Both the position numbers and the translations under genes were made by a program. A stretch of 64,000 nucleotides of DNA from Arthrobacter liuii (GTDB taxonomy: Bacteria; Actinomycetota; Actinomycetes; Actinomycetales; Micrococcaceae), in contig NZ_BMFW01000003.1 of assembly GCF_014639275.1 (NCBI RefSeq), forward strand, positions 124,001 to 188,000. Reading direction: 5' to 3'. Position 1 is the stretch's first letter. Every line of letters begins with the position of its first letter. The notes beneath the pieces are model-generated. The model was given only the letters and a program-made list of their open reading frames with translations, ran no database searches and was not told where the DNA came from. Shown one piece after another: positions 37,038-45,795 of the stretch.

Positions 37038-37844
37038 ATGACCAACGCTACTGCTGTGCCCATGGCCGGGCCCGGTCCGTCGGCATCCAGCCCTGTGGCT
37101 GATGCGGACGAGCGCACCCGGGACCGGGTCCTTGCTGCCGTCCTGGAGCACGGGCCCGTCAGCGCGGCCGAACTGGGAGACATGCTGGGGTTCACCCCGG
37201 CGGCGGTCCGGCGCCACCTGGACCACCTTTCACGTGCCGGCGTCATCGAAGTCAAGCGGGTTGCCAAACCCGGAGCAGGTGCCGGCCGCCCCGCCCGCCG
37301 CTACGTCCTTAGTTCCCAGGGCCAGTCGAGCCTGGGCAATGACTACTTGGACATCGCCGCCCTTGCTCTCCAGCAGCTGCAAAAATTGGCCGGACCCGAT
37401 GCCGTGCGCGCTTTTGCCGAGGAGCGGTTCGCCGACATGGAGCGGCGCTACGCACCTGAAATTGAACAAGCCGGGGCTGATGTCCGGGACAGGGCCACCG
37501 CACTCGCCGCCGCCCTGAGCCGCGATAACTTCGTGGCCTCCGCCGCCTCCATCGAAGCGAAGGCACCCCTGCCCGCGGCGCTCTCCAGTGTCCAGCTCTG
37601 CCAGGGCCACTGCCCCATCCAGCAGCTCGCCGCCCGCTTCCCGGTGTTCTGCGACGTGGAAACCGAAGTCTTCTCAAGGCTGGTGGGAGTTGACGTACGC
37701 CGGCTCTCCACCCTGGCGCGCGGCGGCCACGTCTGCACCACCCACATACCAACAGGCAGGCTGTCTGCCAAACCGGCCACGATGCCGGCCGCAGCCCCCG
37801 CCAGCCTGGACGAAGTAACCAACCATCAGCAAGAAAGGCCGTGA
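37038..37844 (+). CDS. sufR: Fe-S-responsive transcriptional regulator SufR
   Basis: A 268-residue DeoR/ArsR-like winged-helix repressor of the suf operon. Its N-terminal helix-turn-helix is near 38-90 ([20 protein letters not shown]). The C-terminal part carries the cluster cysteines CQGHC...FC, expected to hold a [4Fe-4S] cluster that controls DNA binding. ATG 37038 was chosen over an earlier in-frame codon because the similarity starts after it. The near-dyad ACGACA-N6-TGTTGT at 37013-37030 just upstream is a possible operator. It leads the suf operon and overlaps sufB. Confidence 0.93.
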   Translation: MTNATAVPMAGPGPSASSPVADADERTRDRVLAAVLEHGPVSAAELGDMLGFTPAAVRRHLDHLSRAGVIEVKRVAKPGAGAGRPARRYVLSSQGQSSLGNDYLDIAALALQQLQKLAGPDAVRAFAEERFADMERRYAPEIEQAGADVRDRATALAAALSRDNFVASAASIEAKAPLPAALSSVQLCQGHCPIQQLAARFPVFCDVETEVFSRLVGVDVRRLSTLARGGHVCTTHIPTGRLSAKPATMPAAAPASLDEVTNHQQERP

Positions 37845-39307
37845 TGACGGACCAACTATCAGAGAAAGCAGTAGCCGAAAACACTGTGATCTCGGAGATT
37901 CTGGAAAAGAATCCCGAGCTCCACGGCATCGGCAACTACGAGTACGGCTGGGCCGACAAGAACGACGTCGGCGCCAATGCACGGCGTGGTCTCGATGAAG
38001 AGGTAGTCCGGGACATTTCGGCCAAGAAGAGCGAACCCGAGTGGATGCTTGACCTGCGCCTGAAGGGCCTGAAGTACTTCGACCGCAAGCCCATGCCCAC
38101 GTGGGGTGCAGACCTCTCCGGCATTGACTTCGACAACATCAAGTACTTTGTCCGCTCCACCGAGAAGCAGGCGGCCACCTGGGAAGACCTGCCCGAGGAC
38201 ATCCGGAACACCTACGAAAAGCTGGGCATCCCGGAAGCTGAGCGCAGCCGCCTGGTTTCCGGCGTCGCAGCCCAGTACGAGTCCGAGGTTGTCTACCACC
38301 AGATCCGCGAGGACCTCGAAGCCCAGGGCGTCATTTTCCTGGACACCGACACCGCGCTGAAGGAACACCCGGAGATCTTCCAGGAGTACTTCGGGACCGT
38401 CATCCCGGTGGGCGACAACAAGTTCGCCTCGCTGAACACCTCTGTCTGGTCCGGCGGCTCCTTCGTGTACGTCCCCAAGGGCGTCCACGTGGACATCCCG
38501 CTGCAGGCATACTTCCGGATCAACACGGAAAACATGGGCCAGTTCGAGCGCACCCTGATCATTGCCGATGAGGACTCCTACGTCCACTACATCGAAGGCT
38601 GCACCGCCCCGATCTACACTTCGGACTCGCTGCACTCCGCCGTCGTGGAGATCATCGTCAAAAAGGGTGCCCGCGTCCGGTACACCACCATCCAGAACTG
38701 GTCCAACAACGTGTACAACCTGGTGACCAAGCGCGCTGTCTGCGAAGCGGGCGCCACCATGGAGTGGGTCGACGGCAACATCGGTTCCAAGGTGACCATG
38801 AAGTACCCGGCTGTGTACCTGGTTGGTGAGCACGCCAAGGGCGAAACCCTGTCCATCGCTTTCGCGGGCGAAGGCCAGCACCAGGACACCGGCTCCAAGA
38901 TGGTCCACATCGCGCCGAACACCAAGAGCTCCATCATCTCCAAGTCCGTTGCCCGCGGCGGCGGCCGCGCAGCCTACCGGGGCCTGGTTCAGGTCCGCGA
39001 AGGCGCCAAGCACTCGGCCAACACCGTGCGCTGCGACGCGCTGCTGGTGGACACCATCTCCCGGTCCGACACCTACCCGTACATCGACATCCGCGAGGAC
39101 GATGTGCAGCTGGGACACGAGGCAACGGTTTCCCGCGTCAGCGAGGAGCAGCTGTTCTACCTCATGTCCCGCGGCATGCCCGAGGACGAGGCCATGGCCA
39201 TGATCGTGCGCGGCTTCATCGAGCCGATCGCCCGCGAACTACCCATGGAATACGCCCTCGAGCTGAACCGCCTCATCGAACTCCAGATGGAAGGATCCGT
39301 CGGTTAA
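37844..39307 (+). CDS. sufB: Fe-S cluster assembly protein SufB
   Basis: Scaffold subunit of the SufBCD complex, 487 residues, on which Fe-S clusters are built. A right-handed beta-helix core is indicated by [20 protein letters not shown] near 205-224 and [20 protein letters not shown] near 277-296. The C-terminal [21 protein letters not shown] contacts SufC. ATG 37844 shares its A with the sufR stop (TGATG) and has AGAAAGG 5 bases upstream; a GTG one codon earlier is less well spaced. sufD overlaps the stop as TAATG. Confidence 0.97.
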   Translation: MTDQLSEKAVAENTVISEILEKNPELHGIGNYEYGWADKNDVGANARRGLDEEVVRDISAKKSEPEWMLDLRLKGLKYFDRKPMPTWGADLSGIDFDNIKYFVRSTEKQAATWEDLPEDIRNTYEKLGIPEAERSRLVSGVAAQYESEVVYHQIREDLEAQGVIFLDTDTALKEHPEIFQEYFGTVIPVGDNKFASLNTSVWSGGSFVYVPKGVHVDIPLQAYFRINTENMGQFERTLIIADEDSYVHYIEGCTAPIYTSDSLHSAVVEIIVKKGARVRYTTIQNWSNNVYNLVTKRAVCEAGATMEWVDGNIGSKVTMKYPAVYLVGEHAKGETLSIAFAGEGQHQDTGSKMVHIAPNTKSSIISKSVARGGGRAAYRGLVQVREGAKHSANTVRCDALLVDTISRSDTYPYIDIREDDVQLGHEATVSRVSEEQLFYLMSRGMPEDEAMAMIVRGFIEPIARELPMEYALELNRLIELQMEGSVG

Positions 39308-40548
39308 TGACTGCCGAAGCAACTACCGAAAAGGCGCGCATCGGCGCACCGTCGATCGCAGGCTTCACCGAGGAGGGCGAGCACCTCGTCGCCTCCAAGG
39401 TTGACCGCCACCACAGCCACGGCACGCAGGTCATGGCCTCCCGGGCCGAGCGCCTCACCAGCCATGACGTGGCCGACTTCGCCCTGCCCAACGGCCGGGA
39501 AGAAGAATGGCGCTTCACCCCGGTGCGCGAACTGGCCAACCTTCTGTCGGACTCTCCGTCGGAGGCAGGAGCGCTGGGCGTTACCGTCGAGGCCCCCGCA
39601 GCCGTAGTGCAGCGGACGCTCCGTGCCGGCGAGGCCCCCCGTGGTGCCACGCTGATCCCGGCCGACCGTGCCGCCGTCGTGGCTTCCGCCAACACGGAGG
39701 CAGCCCAGCTGATCTCCATCCCGGCCAACGCGGAGCTGGACGCCCCGGTGCGCCTGGTCCTCACCGGCAACGGCGCGGACCGCCGCACCAATTCCCACCT
39801 GGTGATCGAGGCAGGGGCAAACAGCCGCGGCGTTGTCATCATCGAACATGACGGCACTGCCGACCACAACGGCAACGTTGAGGTCCTGGTCCGCGAAGGC
39901 GCCCACCTCACGGTTGTTTCCCTGCAGCTGTGGGAGGACGACGCCAAGCACCTGGCACAGCACGACGCCGAGGTTGCCAAGGACGCCGTGTACAAGCACA
40001 TCGCCGTCACGCTCGGCGGAAAGATCGTCCGCCTGAACTCCAACGTCCGGTTCGCCGGAGAGGGCGCAGAGGCCGAGCTCCTGGGCCTCTACTTCGCCGA
40101 TGCCGGCCAGCACCTGGAGCACCGTTCCTTCGTGGACCACAACGTGGGCAACTGCAAGTCCAACGTTCTGTACAAGGGCGCGCTGCAGGGCAAGGGTGCA
40201 CACACGGTCTGGGTTGGCGACGTGCTGATCCAGAAGCAGGCCGAAGGCACTGACTCCTACGAGAAGAACCAGAACCTGGTCCTCACGGACGGCTGCCGCG
40301 CGGACTCCGTGCCCAACCTGGAAATCGAGACCGGCCTGATTGAGGGCGCGGGCCACGCCAGCGCCACCGGCCGTTTCGATGACGAACACCTGTTCTACCT
40401 GATGGCCCGAGGCATCCCCGAGGATGTTGCCCGCCGCCTGGTGGTCCGCGGCTTCCTCAACGAGATCATCCAGCAGATCAAGGTCCCGGCCCTCGAAGAG
40501 CGCCTGACCGAGGCTGTGGAACGCGAACTCGCGGCATCCGAGAACTGA
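39307..40548 (+). CDS. sufD: Fe-S cluster assembly protein SufD
   Basis: Second scaffold-type subunit of SufBCD, 413 residues, paralogous to SufB in its C-terminal half. EEWRFTPVRELANLL near 61-75, FVDHNVGNCKSNVLYKGALQGK near 277-298 and DEHLFYLMARGIPEDVARRLVV near the C-terminus are family marks. It shares one base with the sufB stop (TAATG). The Rieske protein gene follows after 20 bases. Confidence 0.96.
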   Translation: MTAEATTEKARIGAPSIAGFTEEGEHLVASKVDRHHSHGTQVMASRAERLTSHDVADFALPNGREEEWRFTPVRELANLLSDSPSEAGALGVTVEAPAAVVQRTLRAGEAPRGATLIPADRAAVVASANTEAAQLISIPANAELDAPVRLVLTGNGADRRTNSHLVIEAGANSRGVVIIEHDGTADHNGNVEVLVREGAHLTVVSLQLWEDDAKHLAQHDAEVAKDAVYKHIAVTLGGKIVRLNSNVRFAGEGAEAELLGLYFADAGQHLEHRSFVDHNVGNCKSNVLYKGALQGKGAHTVWVGDVLIQKQAEGTDSYEKNQNLVLTDGCRADSVPNLEIETGLIEGAGHASATGRFDDEHLFYLMARGIPEDVARRLVVRGFLNEIIQQIKVPALEERLTEAVERELAASEN

Positions 40549-40568
40549 AGACAGGCAGGCAGGAACGT

Positions 40569-40925
40569 ATGAGCGGACAACACAAGGGCGAGCTGGTGTG
40601 CAGCGCCAGTGACATCCAGGTCAAGCAGGCGCTGCGGATCCTGGTCGACGGCTACCCCGTAGCCGTGGTCCGGGACTCGATGGGCGACATCCACGCCATT
40701 GGAGACACCTGCTCGCACGCAGACATCTCGCTGTCCGAAGGTGATGTGGAAGGTTGCGCCATCGAGTGCTGGGGCCACGGTTCCAAGTTCGACCTGCGCA
40801 GCGGCCAGCCACTGCAGCTCCCCGCCTACGACCCTGTTCCGGTGTTCGCCGTCGAGCTCGACGGAGACGACGTCTACGTGGACGTCACCAACGTTTTGAA
40901 CGGCGCAGCAGTAAATAATTACTGA
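40569..40925 (+). CDS. Rieske-type [2Fe-2S] ferredoxin-like protein
   Basis: A small soluble protein of 118 residues with one Rieske domain: CSHADISL (Cys-x-His) near 49 and CWGHGSKFD (Cys-x2-His) near 67 supply the four ligands of a [2Fe-2S] cluster. It is often annotated as a non-haem iron oxygenase ferredoxin subunit. No oxygenase is nearby, and its place between sufD and sufC suggests electron supply to cluster assembly. That role is inferred. Confidence 0.9.
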   Translation: MSGQHKGELVCSASDIQVKQALRILVDGYPVAVVRDSMGDIHAIGDTCSHADISLSEGDVEGCAIECWGHGSKFDLRSGQPLQLPAYDPVPVFAVELDGDDVYVDVTNVLNGAAVNNY

Positions 40926-40967
40926 GCGCCGGCAGCACCAGACTTACGAGCGAAAAGAAAGAAGAGC

Positions 40968-41762
40968 ATGTCAACTCTTGAGATCAAGGACCTGCACGTC
41001 AGCATTGAGACGGAACAGGGCACCAAGGAGATCCTGAAGGGCGTCAGCCTGACCATCAGGACGGGCGAAACGCACGCCATCATGGGCCCCAACGGCTCCG
41101 GCAAATCCACCCTCGCCTCCACCATTGCGGGCCACCCCCGCTACACCGTCACCAGCGGCACCATCACCCTGGACGGCGAAGACGTGCTGGCCATGAGCGT
41201 TGACCAGCGCGCCCGCGCCGGTGTCTTCCTCGCCATGCAGTACCCGGTGGAGGTGCCGGGTGTCACCATGACCAACTTCCTGCGGACCGCCAAGACCGCA
41301 ATTGACGGCGAAGCACCCAAGCTGCGCACCTGGACCAAGGACGTCAAGGCCGCCATGGAGCAGCTGCGCATCGACGCCGACTTCGCCCAGCGCAACGTCA
41401 ACGAAGGTTTCTCCGGCGGTGAGAAGAAGCGCGTCGAGATCCTCCAGCTGGAGCTCTTCAAGCCCAAGTTCGCCATCCTGGACGAGACCGACTCAGGCCT
41501 GGACGTTGACGCGCTGAAGATTGTGTCCGAGGGCGTCAACCGCGCCCACGCAGAAGGAAACATGGGCACGCTGCTCATCACGCACTACACGCGCATCCTG
41601 CGGTACATCAAGCCTGAATTCGTGCACGTGTTCGTGGACGGCCAGGTTGTCGAGGAGGGCGGCCCTGAGCTTGCCGACCGCCTTGAGGAAGAAGGCTACG
41701 ACCGTTACGCCAAGGGCGCCGGTGCAGCCACCATCGCGGCTGACGCCGCAGTCCAGGCCTAG
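40968..41762 (+). CDS. sufC: Fe-S cluster assembly ATPase SufC
   Basis: ABC-type ATPase of the SufBCD scaffold, 264 residues, cytosolic. Walker A MGPNGSGKSTLAS is near 42-54, signature FSGGEKKRVEILQLE near 147, and Walker B FAILDETDSGLDVDAL near 168, with the SufC-typical ETDSGLD. AAAGAAAGAAGAG precedes ATG 40968. Its ATP-driven dimerisation remodels SufBD during cluster formation. Confidence 0.97.
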   Translation: MSTLEIKDLHVSIETEQGTKEILKGVSLTIRTGETHAIMGPNGSGKSTLASTIAGHPRYTVTSGTITLDGEDVLAMSVDQRARAGVFLAMQYPVEVPGVTMTNFLRTAKTAIDGEAPKLRTWTKDVKAAMEQLRIDADFAQRNVNEGFSGGEKKRVEILQLELFKPKFAILDETDSGLDVDALKIVSEGVNRAHAEGNMGTLLITHYTRILRYIKPEFVHVFVDGQVVEEGGPELADRLEEEGYDRYAKGAGAATIAADAAVQA

Positions 41763-41774
41763 TTAGGACCAGTC

Positions 41775-42107
41775 ATGACCGAAATCAAGCCGGGCCGTAC
41801 GGCCCTGGAGGACGTCGAAGAGGCGCTCAAGGACGTCATCGATCCTGAGCTTGGCGTCAACGTAGTGGACCTGGGCCTTTTGTACGGCTTGAAGTACTCC
41901 GATGACGACGGCGCGCTGCTGATCGACATGACGCTCACCACCGCCGCCTGCCCGCTCACCGATGTCCTCGAGGAGCAGGTGGGCCAGGCCCTGGACGGCG
42001 TCGTTGACGAGTGGCGCCTGAACTGGGTATGGATGCCGCCATGGGGTCCCGAGCGGATCACCGACGACGGCAAGGACCAGATGCGGGCCCTCGGCTTCAA
42101 CATCTAG
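41775..42107 (+). CDS. sufT: Metal-sulfur cluster assembly factor (SufT/MIP18-like)
   Basis: A 110-residue DUF59/FeS_assembly_P domain protein. DVIDPELGVNVVDLGLLYGL near 17-36 and the cysteine loop LTTAACPLTD near 55-64 define the family. SufT-type proteins help maturation of Fe-S proteins. The gene starts 12 bases after sufC. The usual desulfurase and sulfur-transfer genes sufS and sufU are absent between sufC and this gene. A very strong palindromic terminator follows. Confidence 0.92.
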   Translation: MTEIKPGRTALEDVEEALKDVIDPELGVNVVDLGLLYGLKYSDDDGALLIDMTLTTAACPLTDVLEEQVGQALDGVVDEWRLNWVWMPPWGPERITDDGKDQMRALGFNI

Positions 42108-42119
42108 TCGCCTTAACGT

Positions 42120-42169
42120 ACGACGACGGCCGGTCACCTTTCCCGGGAAAGGTGACCGGCCGTCGTCGT
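42120..42169. terminator. 50-base perfect palindrome, bidirectional terminator candidate
   Basis: Bases 42120-42169 are a perfect palindrome with 25-base arms meeting at CCCGGG; the core is ACCTTTCCCGGGAAAGGT. It lies between the convergent sufT and zinc peptidase genes. A strong hairpin forms in either transcript, with TTGGTT after it on the plus strand. Confidence 0.8.
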
Positions 42170-42174
42170 TGGTT

Positions 42175-42236
42175 CATCGATTGCTGCGTAACTGCCGTTA
42201 TGACCTCTCAAAACGGCAGTTAGGCAGCAATCGATG
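42175..42236. repeat. 62-base REP-like inverted repeat
   Basis: Two 25-base arms, beginning CATCGATTGCTGCG at 42175 and ending GCAGCAATCGATG at 42236, pair with a single mismatch around the 12-base loop ATGACCTCTCAA. It sits directly after the palindromic terminator and ends 3 bases before the peptidase stop codon. Two hairpins in tandem are more than termination needs, so a dispersed palindromic element is likely. Confidence 0.65.
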
Positions 42237-42239
42237 GGG

Positions 42240-43121
42240 TTAAAGGGTGGCGGCGGAGAACGTGTCGCACTGCTTGATGTCGCCGGACTGGTAGCCCCGG
42301 GAGAACCAGCGCTGGCGTTCCTCGCTGGAGCCGTGCGTCCAGCCTTCCGGGGAGACCCGGCCGGTGGCGGCTTTCTGGATCCGGTCATCGCCCACTGAGG
42401 CGGCCGCCGACAGGGCGTCGTTCACATCCTGCTGGGTGAGGGGTTCCAGGTAGGGCTGGCCGGTGCGGGGGTCCGGAGTGGTGGAGGCGTACTTTGCCCA
42501 CAACCCTGCATAGCAGTCCGCCTGCAGTTCGGTGCGGACGGAGCCGGACTCGGGTCCCTTCGGATCCTGCTGCGCCCGCTTCAGGTCACCGAGCAGGTTT
42601 TGGATGTGGTGGCCGAATTCGTGCGCGACCACGTACTCCTGGGCCAGCGGACCGCCGGAGGACCCAAAGCGGTCCACGAGTTCCTGGAAGAAGCCGGGAT
42701 CGAAGTACGCCGTGGTGTCCGTGGGGCAGTAGAAGGGCCCTACCTCGGAGGTCGCGGCTCCGCACCCGGTGTTGGTTCCGCCGCTGAAGATCACGGCTTT
42801 CGGGCGCGGATACTGCACGTTGTACTGCTTCAGGTAACCGGGCCAGAACGCATTGAGGCTGTTGACGGTGCCGGTGATCCGGCAGTCCAGCCGCTTGTCT
42901 GCGTCCGCGCCGGTGGTGCAGGCGGGCGCCGTGCCCTGGGACTGACCCGCGGTCCCGCCGTCGGTCAACCCGCCGAGCATGTTGGGATTGATCCCCAGCA
43001 GAAGCGCAACGAGGAGCACCAGGCCCCCGCCGATTCCGCCGCCGACTTTCACCCCAGTGCCCATGCCCCTTCGGTCCTGGACCTGGTTGGGATCGAGCTG
43101 AACGTTGTCATTGAAACTCAT
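42240..43121 (-). CDS. Neutral zinc metallopeptidase, YpfJ-like
   Basis: A 293-residue membrane-anchored protein. A short cytoplasmic tail is followed by one hydrophobic segment (about 27-48) and an extracytoplasmic domain of the putative neutral zinc metallopeptidase family. The zinc site VVAHEFGHHIQNLLGD lies near 168-183. Four cysteines (CTT, CRI, CGA, CPT) could form disulfides outside the membrane. ATG 43121; divergent from the acyl-CoA ligase. Physiological substrates of this family are not known. Confidence 0.88.
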   Translation of the reverse strand: MSFNDNVQLDPNQVQDRRGMGTGVKVGGGIGGGLVLLVALLLGINPNMLGGLTDGGTAGQSQGTAPACTTGADADKRLDCRITGTVNSLNAFWPGYLKQYNVQYPRPKAVIFSGGTNTGCGAATSEVGPFYCPTDTTAYFDPGFFQELVDRFGSSGGPLAQEYVVAHEFGHHIQNLLGDLKRAQQDPKGPESGSVRTELQADCYAGLWAKYASTTPDPRTGQPYLEPLTQQDVNDALSAAASVGDDRIQKAATGRVSPEGWTHGSSEERQRWFSRGYQSGDIKQCDTFSAATL

Positions 43122-43167
43122 ATCGTCACATTACCCGGGGGCCGCAGGCTCAATCCGTGCCGGCCGG

Positions 43168-43173
43168 TAAAGT
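43168..43173 (+). promoter_or_regulatory. TANNNT -10 element, leaderless promoter candidate for the ligase gene
   Basis: TAAAGT ends six bases before GTG 43180 with no Shine-Dalgarno sequence between. The spacing equals that at uvrA and uvrC. Confidence 0.45.
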
Positions 43174-43179
43174 TGATCC

Positions 43180-44586
43180 GTGCCCTTCCTCGACAAGATC
43201 CAGCGCTGGGCTGAGCAACGGCCGCACGACACCGCCGTCGTGATCGCCGGGCGGCGCCTGGACTGGGCGGAGCTGCGGGACGCTGCTGCCGGCCTCGTAG
43301 CAGAGACGAAGCCGGTCACCACCCTCGCCGAGGCCAATTCCGTGGACTTTGCGGTGAAGTTCGCGGCCGCACTGGCCGGCGGCCGCCAGTGTGCCGTCCT
43401 TGACCCATCATGGCCCGTACTCCTGCAGGAGGACATTGTCCGGCGCGTGGAGGCGTGCGCTGTCCCGGCCACGGTGTCCCCGGACGACGAGCTTGCGGAT
43501 GGCCCCCCGGACTCCAGCTTCCTCATCGGCCTCACCTCAGGGACCACGTCCGTGCCCAAGGCCTTCACCCGCTCCCGGCGGTCCTGGCAACAGTCCTTTG
43601 ACGCCTCCATCGGGTTCTTCGGCCTCAGCCAGGACGACGTCACCCTGGCGCCCGGCCCCCTGGCTGCGAGCCTCAACCTCTACGCCCTCGCCGAGTGCCT
43701 CTACGCGGGGTCCGAGTTCCAGACGCTCGCGGCGTTCGACGTCGGCGACGTCCACGCTGCCATCACGCACGACCGGGTCACCCGGCTGGTGCTGGTGCCC
43801 ACCATGCTGCGGATGCTCAGCGAACGCGGGATGACCGGATGCGTTGATGCCTCCAGTGTGCGAACCATCATCTGCGCAGGCTCCAAGCTCGATGCCCGGA
43901 CCCTTGAAGCAGCCCGGCGCTGGGCCCCCAACGCCACCATCTACGAGTACTACGGCGCCTCCGAGCTGAGTTTCGTCTCCGGCGCCGGCCTGGCGCCCGG
44001 GCAGGTTGCCGCCACGGGTGGAACGGGAATCGGCAAACCTTTTCCCGGCGTCGACGTCAGGATCCTGGACGACGCCGGGGCCCAGGTCCCAGATGACGGG
44101 TACGGCAACATCTGCGTCCGCAGCGGCATGGTGAGCAACGGCTACCTGTGGGGCGACGACGGCGAAGCGCTGCGGTCCTTCGGTTCCTGGTACACCGTGG
44201 GGGACCAGGGCTACCTTTCGGACGGGGAACTCCACATCCTGGGCCGGCGTGCCGACATGATCCTGACCGCCGGACGGAACGTCTACCCGCACGAGGTGGA
44301 ACTGGCCCTGGGGGCAGTTCCCGGGGTTGCGGCAGCCGTCGCCGCCGGCATGCCGGACGACCTGCGCGGCCAGCGCGTGGTGGCCGGCGTGGTTCCATCC
44401 CACGGCGGGATAACCGCCACCCAACTGCGGGCCGGCCTGGAGGACATCCTGTCCCGGCACAAACGCCCGCTCCAGTACTACCTCCTGGCGGAACTGCCCA
44501 CCACGGACCGCGGAAAGGTCAGCCGGAGCCTGCTGCTGGAGTGGATCACTGCCCGGGACCCCAGGGTGCTTTCCCTTGGGACGTGA
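43180..44586 (+). CDS. AMP-forming acyl-CoA ligase (YhfT-like)
   Basis: Class I adenylate-forming enzyme of 468 residues, short for the family. The phosphate loop LIGLTSGTTSVPK is near 112-124, the adenine motif YEYYGASELSF near 257, and the hinge and C-terminal lid with GRRADMILTAGRNVYPHEVE near 353-372. It should activate a carboxylic acid as acyl-AMP and then acyl-CoA. The downstream thiolase gene overlaps it by 11 bases, and the pair faces the biotin transporter genes. In Bacillus subtilis a ligase (yhfT) and a thiolase (yhfS) share the BirA-controlled operon of the biotin transporter yhfU, so a biotin-linked substrate is suspected. OSB-CoA synthetase (MenE) is a less likely alternative. 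Confidence 0.82.
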   Translation: MPFLDKIQRWAEQRPHDTAVVIAGRRLDWAELRDAAAGLVAETKPVTTLAEANSVDFAVKFAAALAGGRQCAVLDPSWPVLLQEDIVRRVEACAVPATVSPDDELADGPPDSSFLIGLTSGTTSVPKAFTRSRRSWQQSFDASIGFFGLSQDDVTLAPGPLAASLNLYALAECLYAGSEFQTLAAFDVGDVHAAITHDRVTRLVLVPTMLRMLSERGMTGCVDASSVRTIICAGSKLDARTLEAARRWAPNATIYEYYGASELSFVSGAGLAPGQVAATGGTGIGKPFPGVDVRILDDAGAQVPDDGYGNICVRSGMVSNGYLWGDDGEALRSFGSWYTVGDQGYLSDGELHILGRRADMILTAGRNVYPHEVELALGAVPGVAAAVAAGMPDDLRGQRVVAGVVPSHGGITATQLRAGLEDILSRHKRPLQYYLLAELPTTDRGKVSRSLLLEWITARDPRVLSLGT

Positions 44587-45778
44587 CCTCCTGCCCGGTG
44601 GGCTCCTGCCGCCGGACCGCCAGCCGGTCATCATCGCCGCACTCCGGACCCCGGTCTGCCCCGTCAACGGAGCCCTGCGGACCCTGCGGGCGCATGAACT
44701 CCTGGCACCGGTCCTGCGGGGGCTTGTCACCCAACTGGCATTGGAGCCGGCTGCCATAGAGGACGTCGTCATCGGCAACGCCGTGGGCGGCGGCGGAAAT
44801 GTTGCCAGGCTCGCCTTGTTGGAGGCGGGGCTGCCGGTCACCGTCCCTGGCATCACGGTGGACCGGCAGTGTGGTTCAGGACTGGACGCAATCGTGCTCG
44901 CCGCGCGGTTCGTGGCAGCCGGCGGGGACCCGTTGTACCTGGCGGGGGGAGTGGAGAGCACCAGTACCGCGCCCCTGCGCGCCCACCGGAGGGACGACGG
45001 CGGCCCGGAGTTCTACTCCCGTGCCCAGTTTGCGCCGGCCAGCTTTGGCGATCCGGACATGGGCGTCGCCGCGGAAACGGTGGCTGCGGAATACGGCGTC
45101 GGCAGGGACCGCCAGGATGCCTTCGCACTGGCCAGCCATCGGAAAGCCCTCGAGGCGATCCGCGAGGGGCGCTTTGCAGCTGAACTCGTACCGTTGGGCA
45201 CTGCCTCCGGCACAGTCTCCTCCGATGGCGGGCCGCGGGCCGGCCTTACCCCGGCTGTCATCGCACGTTTCCCGGCCGCCTTCGTACCAGGAGGAACCGT
45301 CACCGCAGGGAACTCCTGTTTCGATGCGGACGCCGCATCCGCCGTCGTCATCACCTCCCTTGAGCGCGCACGCCAACTCGGCGCGCGCGACGGCCTCCTG
45401 GTGCGTGGCACCGGAACCGCCGGTGTGGCTCCGGAAGTCCTGGGGATCGGCGCTGCCCGGGCAGCCCGGGATGTGCTGGCGGGGGCTGGTGTGTCAGCTG
45501 ATGAGCTGGACCTGGTGGAGTTCAACGAGGCATTCGCGTCGCAGACACTTGCGTGCCTGGACCAGCTTGGAATTGAATCCGACCGGGCGAACCTCGATGG
45601 TGGTGCACTGGCGCTGGGGCACGCCTACGGTGCTTCGGGGGCCGTCCTGGTGACACGGTTGCTCGCCCAGGCGCGGAGGGGCCGAAACCCTGGAGCCTTG
45701 GCGCTGGCCATGATCAGCATGGCCGGCGGCATGGGCACGGCGGCGTTGCTGGAATACCGGCTGCTGGGCGCCCGCTGA
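44576..45778 (+). CDS. Thiolase-family protein lacking the second catalytic cysteine (YhfS-like)
   Basis: A 400-residue thiolase-fold protein. The acyl-accepting cysteine is present in DRQCGSGLDA (C99), as are the NEAFA loop (near 317) and the catalytic His in GGALALGHAYGASG (near 349). The C-terminal motif that normally reads CxGGG is SMAGGMG: the base-forming cysteine is Ser381. The usual GTVTAGNAS loop is also altered to GTVTAGNSCFDADAA. The protein could still be acylated at C99, but reversible Claisen chemistry may be impaired. It starts at TTG 44576, overlapping the ligase gene, and ends 17 bases from convergent bioN. Confidence 0.84.
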   Translation: MGRDLLPGGLLPPDRQPVIIAALRTPVCPVNGALRTLRAHELLAPVLRGLVTQLALEPAAIEDVVIGNAVGGGGNVARLALLEAGLPVTVPGITVDRQCGSGLDAIVLAARFVAAGGDPLYLAGGVESTSTAPLRAHRRDDGGPEFYSRAQFAPASFGDPDMGVAAETVAAEYGVGRDRQDAFALASHRKALEAIREGRFAAELVPLGTASGTVSSDGGPRAGLTPAVIARFPAAFVPGGTVTAGNSCFDADAASAVVITSLERARQLGARDGLLVRGTGTAGVAPEVLGIGAARAARDVLAGAGVSADELDLVEFNEAFASQTLACLDQLGIESDRANLDGGALALGHAYGASGAVLVTRLLAQARRGRNPGALALAMISMAGGMGTAALLEYRLLGAR

Positions 45779-45795
45779 CCTTCCGGGCCGCCGCT

